64,000 nt of DNA from Novimethylophilus kurashikiensis (GTDB lineage Bacteria; Pseudomonadota; Gammaproteobacteria; Burkholderiales; Methylophilaceae). Of the stretch, positions 63,501 through 64,000 are shown piece after piece. Both the position numbers and the translations under genes were made by a program. Numbering within the stretch: position 1 is the stretch's first letter; every line of letters starts with the position of its first letter. The notes under the pieces are model-generated. The model searched no databases. It saw only the letters and a program-made list of their open reading frames with translations, and was not told the origin of the DNA. Location: NCBI RefSeq assembly GCF_003112435.1, contig NZ_BDOQ01000019.1:1-64000 (forward strand). The letters are read 5' to 3'.

Positions 63501-64000
63501 TTCTGGTCTTGTTGCTCTGGCCGGCCCTGGCGCTGGCCGGTGCGCAGCGGGAAGAGCCGCTGTCAGCTAGCGTGCGTGCGGTGATGCAGAAAACCGTCTC
63601 CGACAGCGCGCCGCCGCGATTGGTATTCGATTCCGAAACCGAAGGGTATGCCTGGCTGGCGGAAATGTCCCGTCGCCTGGAGAAACGGATCCCTGACAAG
63701 GAGTTCCGCGTCGATTTCCTCAAGACTGTGCATTACGAGGCTACCCGTGCCGGACTCGATCCTCAATTGGTGCTAGGCTTGATCCAGGTGGAAAGCGGCT
63801 TCAAGAAGTATGCGGTTTCTACCGTCGGTGCTCGAGGATTCATGCAGGTGATGCCGTTCTGGGTCCGCCAGATCGGCACGCCGGAGCAAAACCTGTTTCA
63901 CCTGCGCATCAACCTGCGCTACGGCTGCACCATCCTCCGCCATTATCTCGACATCGAAAAAGGCGACCTCTACCGCGCGCTGGGCCGTTATAACGGTAGC
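63488..64000 (+). CDS. Lytic transglycosylase, SLT domain (3' end beyond window)
   Basis: 171 codons in the window, starting inside the last codons of proS. Signal peptide ([15 protein letters not shown]) and a goose-type/SLT domain with catalytic E102 in [16 protein letters not shown], then [12 protein letters not shown] and LGRYNGS. Cleaves the glycan strands of peptidoglycan. Truncated by the right edge. Confidence 0.9.
   Translation, partial: MSRLILVLLLWPALALAGAQREEPLSASVRAVMQKTVSDSAPPRLVFDSETEGYAWLAEMSRRLEKRIPDKEFRVDFLKTVHYEATRAGLDPQLVLGLIQVESGFKKYAVSTVGARGFMQVMPFWVRQIGTPEQNLFHLRINLRYGCTILRHYLDIEKGDLYRALGRYNGS

Noticed and set aside
1-64000. CRISPR arrays, insertion sequences, prophage genes, rRNA
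   Set aside because: No regularly spaced repeats, transposase, integrase, phage or rRNA sequence was seen.

Overview
The window reads as a chromosomal segment of a Gram-negative betaproteobacterium, most likely in or near the Nitrosomonadales (Gallionellaceae/Sulfuricellaceae-like). This placement is inferred from gene content and order: dciA-M23 peptidase-secA, a tsaB-rimI-uracil-DNA glycosylase run, HemJ in place of HemG/HemY, a DUF3683 FAD-linked oxidase, and LemA with two TPM proteins. No rRNA gene is present to confirm it.

Layout. 1-8.5 kb is housekeeping: a large FAD/Fe-S oxidase cut by the left edge, a TlpA-like thioredoxin, DinB, HemJ, a PfkB kinase, a glycine-zipper lipoprotein, an acyltransferase, ApaH, a cytochrome c5-type protein and tRNA-Arg(CCG) with its terminator. 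8.7-11.6 kb is a small redox cassette with a divergent HxlR regulator and a clear operator-like repeat. 11.9-17.7 kb holds an Asp-box beta-propeller gene paired with a ThiS/MoaD-like gene, Ada, a YbaK-type deacylase, a dienelactone hydrolase and a MocR regulator. 17.8-21.8 kb has CcoG, an HD/HD-GYP protein and a diguanylate cyclase. 21.9-27.6 kb is a complete heavy-metal RND efflux operon (CzcC-, CzcB- and CzcA-like, plus DUF3240).

27.6-40.0 kb is the most distinctive block. It is a minus-strand run starting with a TonB-dependent receptor, followed after 2 bases by a TPR/PAS hybrid histidine kinase, then by an overlapping REC-PAS-GAF-PAS-GGDEF-EAL protein, and then by a second REC-PAS-GGDEF-EAL protein that an internal out-of-frame deletion has split in two. 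40.2-42.4 kb has a phospholipase D lipoprotein, a collagen-like lipoprotein and a tiny membrane protein. 42.4-43.0 kb is AT-rich and appears non-coding. 43.0-48.6 kb is a second signalling block with visible decay: a NarL-type receiver without its HTH, a chemoreceptor fragment, a receiver fragment, CheR, a REC-PAS-GGDEF-EAL protein, and a HAMP-GAF sensor with no output domain. 48.6-64 kb returns to housekeeping: AlkA-type glycosylase, epimerase-like SDR, PBP4, TauE/SafE permease, DciA, M23 peptidase, SecA, DUF1289, ArfB, TsaB, RimI, UDG, LemA, two TPM proteins, a conserved exported protein, ProRS and a lytic transglycosylase cut by the right edge.

How it works together: the 19-48 kb stretch is rich in cyclic di-GMP enzymes (one HD-GYP, one GGDEF, two GGDEF-EAL, one broken GGDEF-EAL) linked to periplasmic or outer-membrane inputs. 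Two of the three multidomain GGDEF-EAL loci sit beside deletion scars, so this signalling inventory is being remodelled. Identities rest on motif recognition and domain order read from the sequence. No database search was possible.
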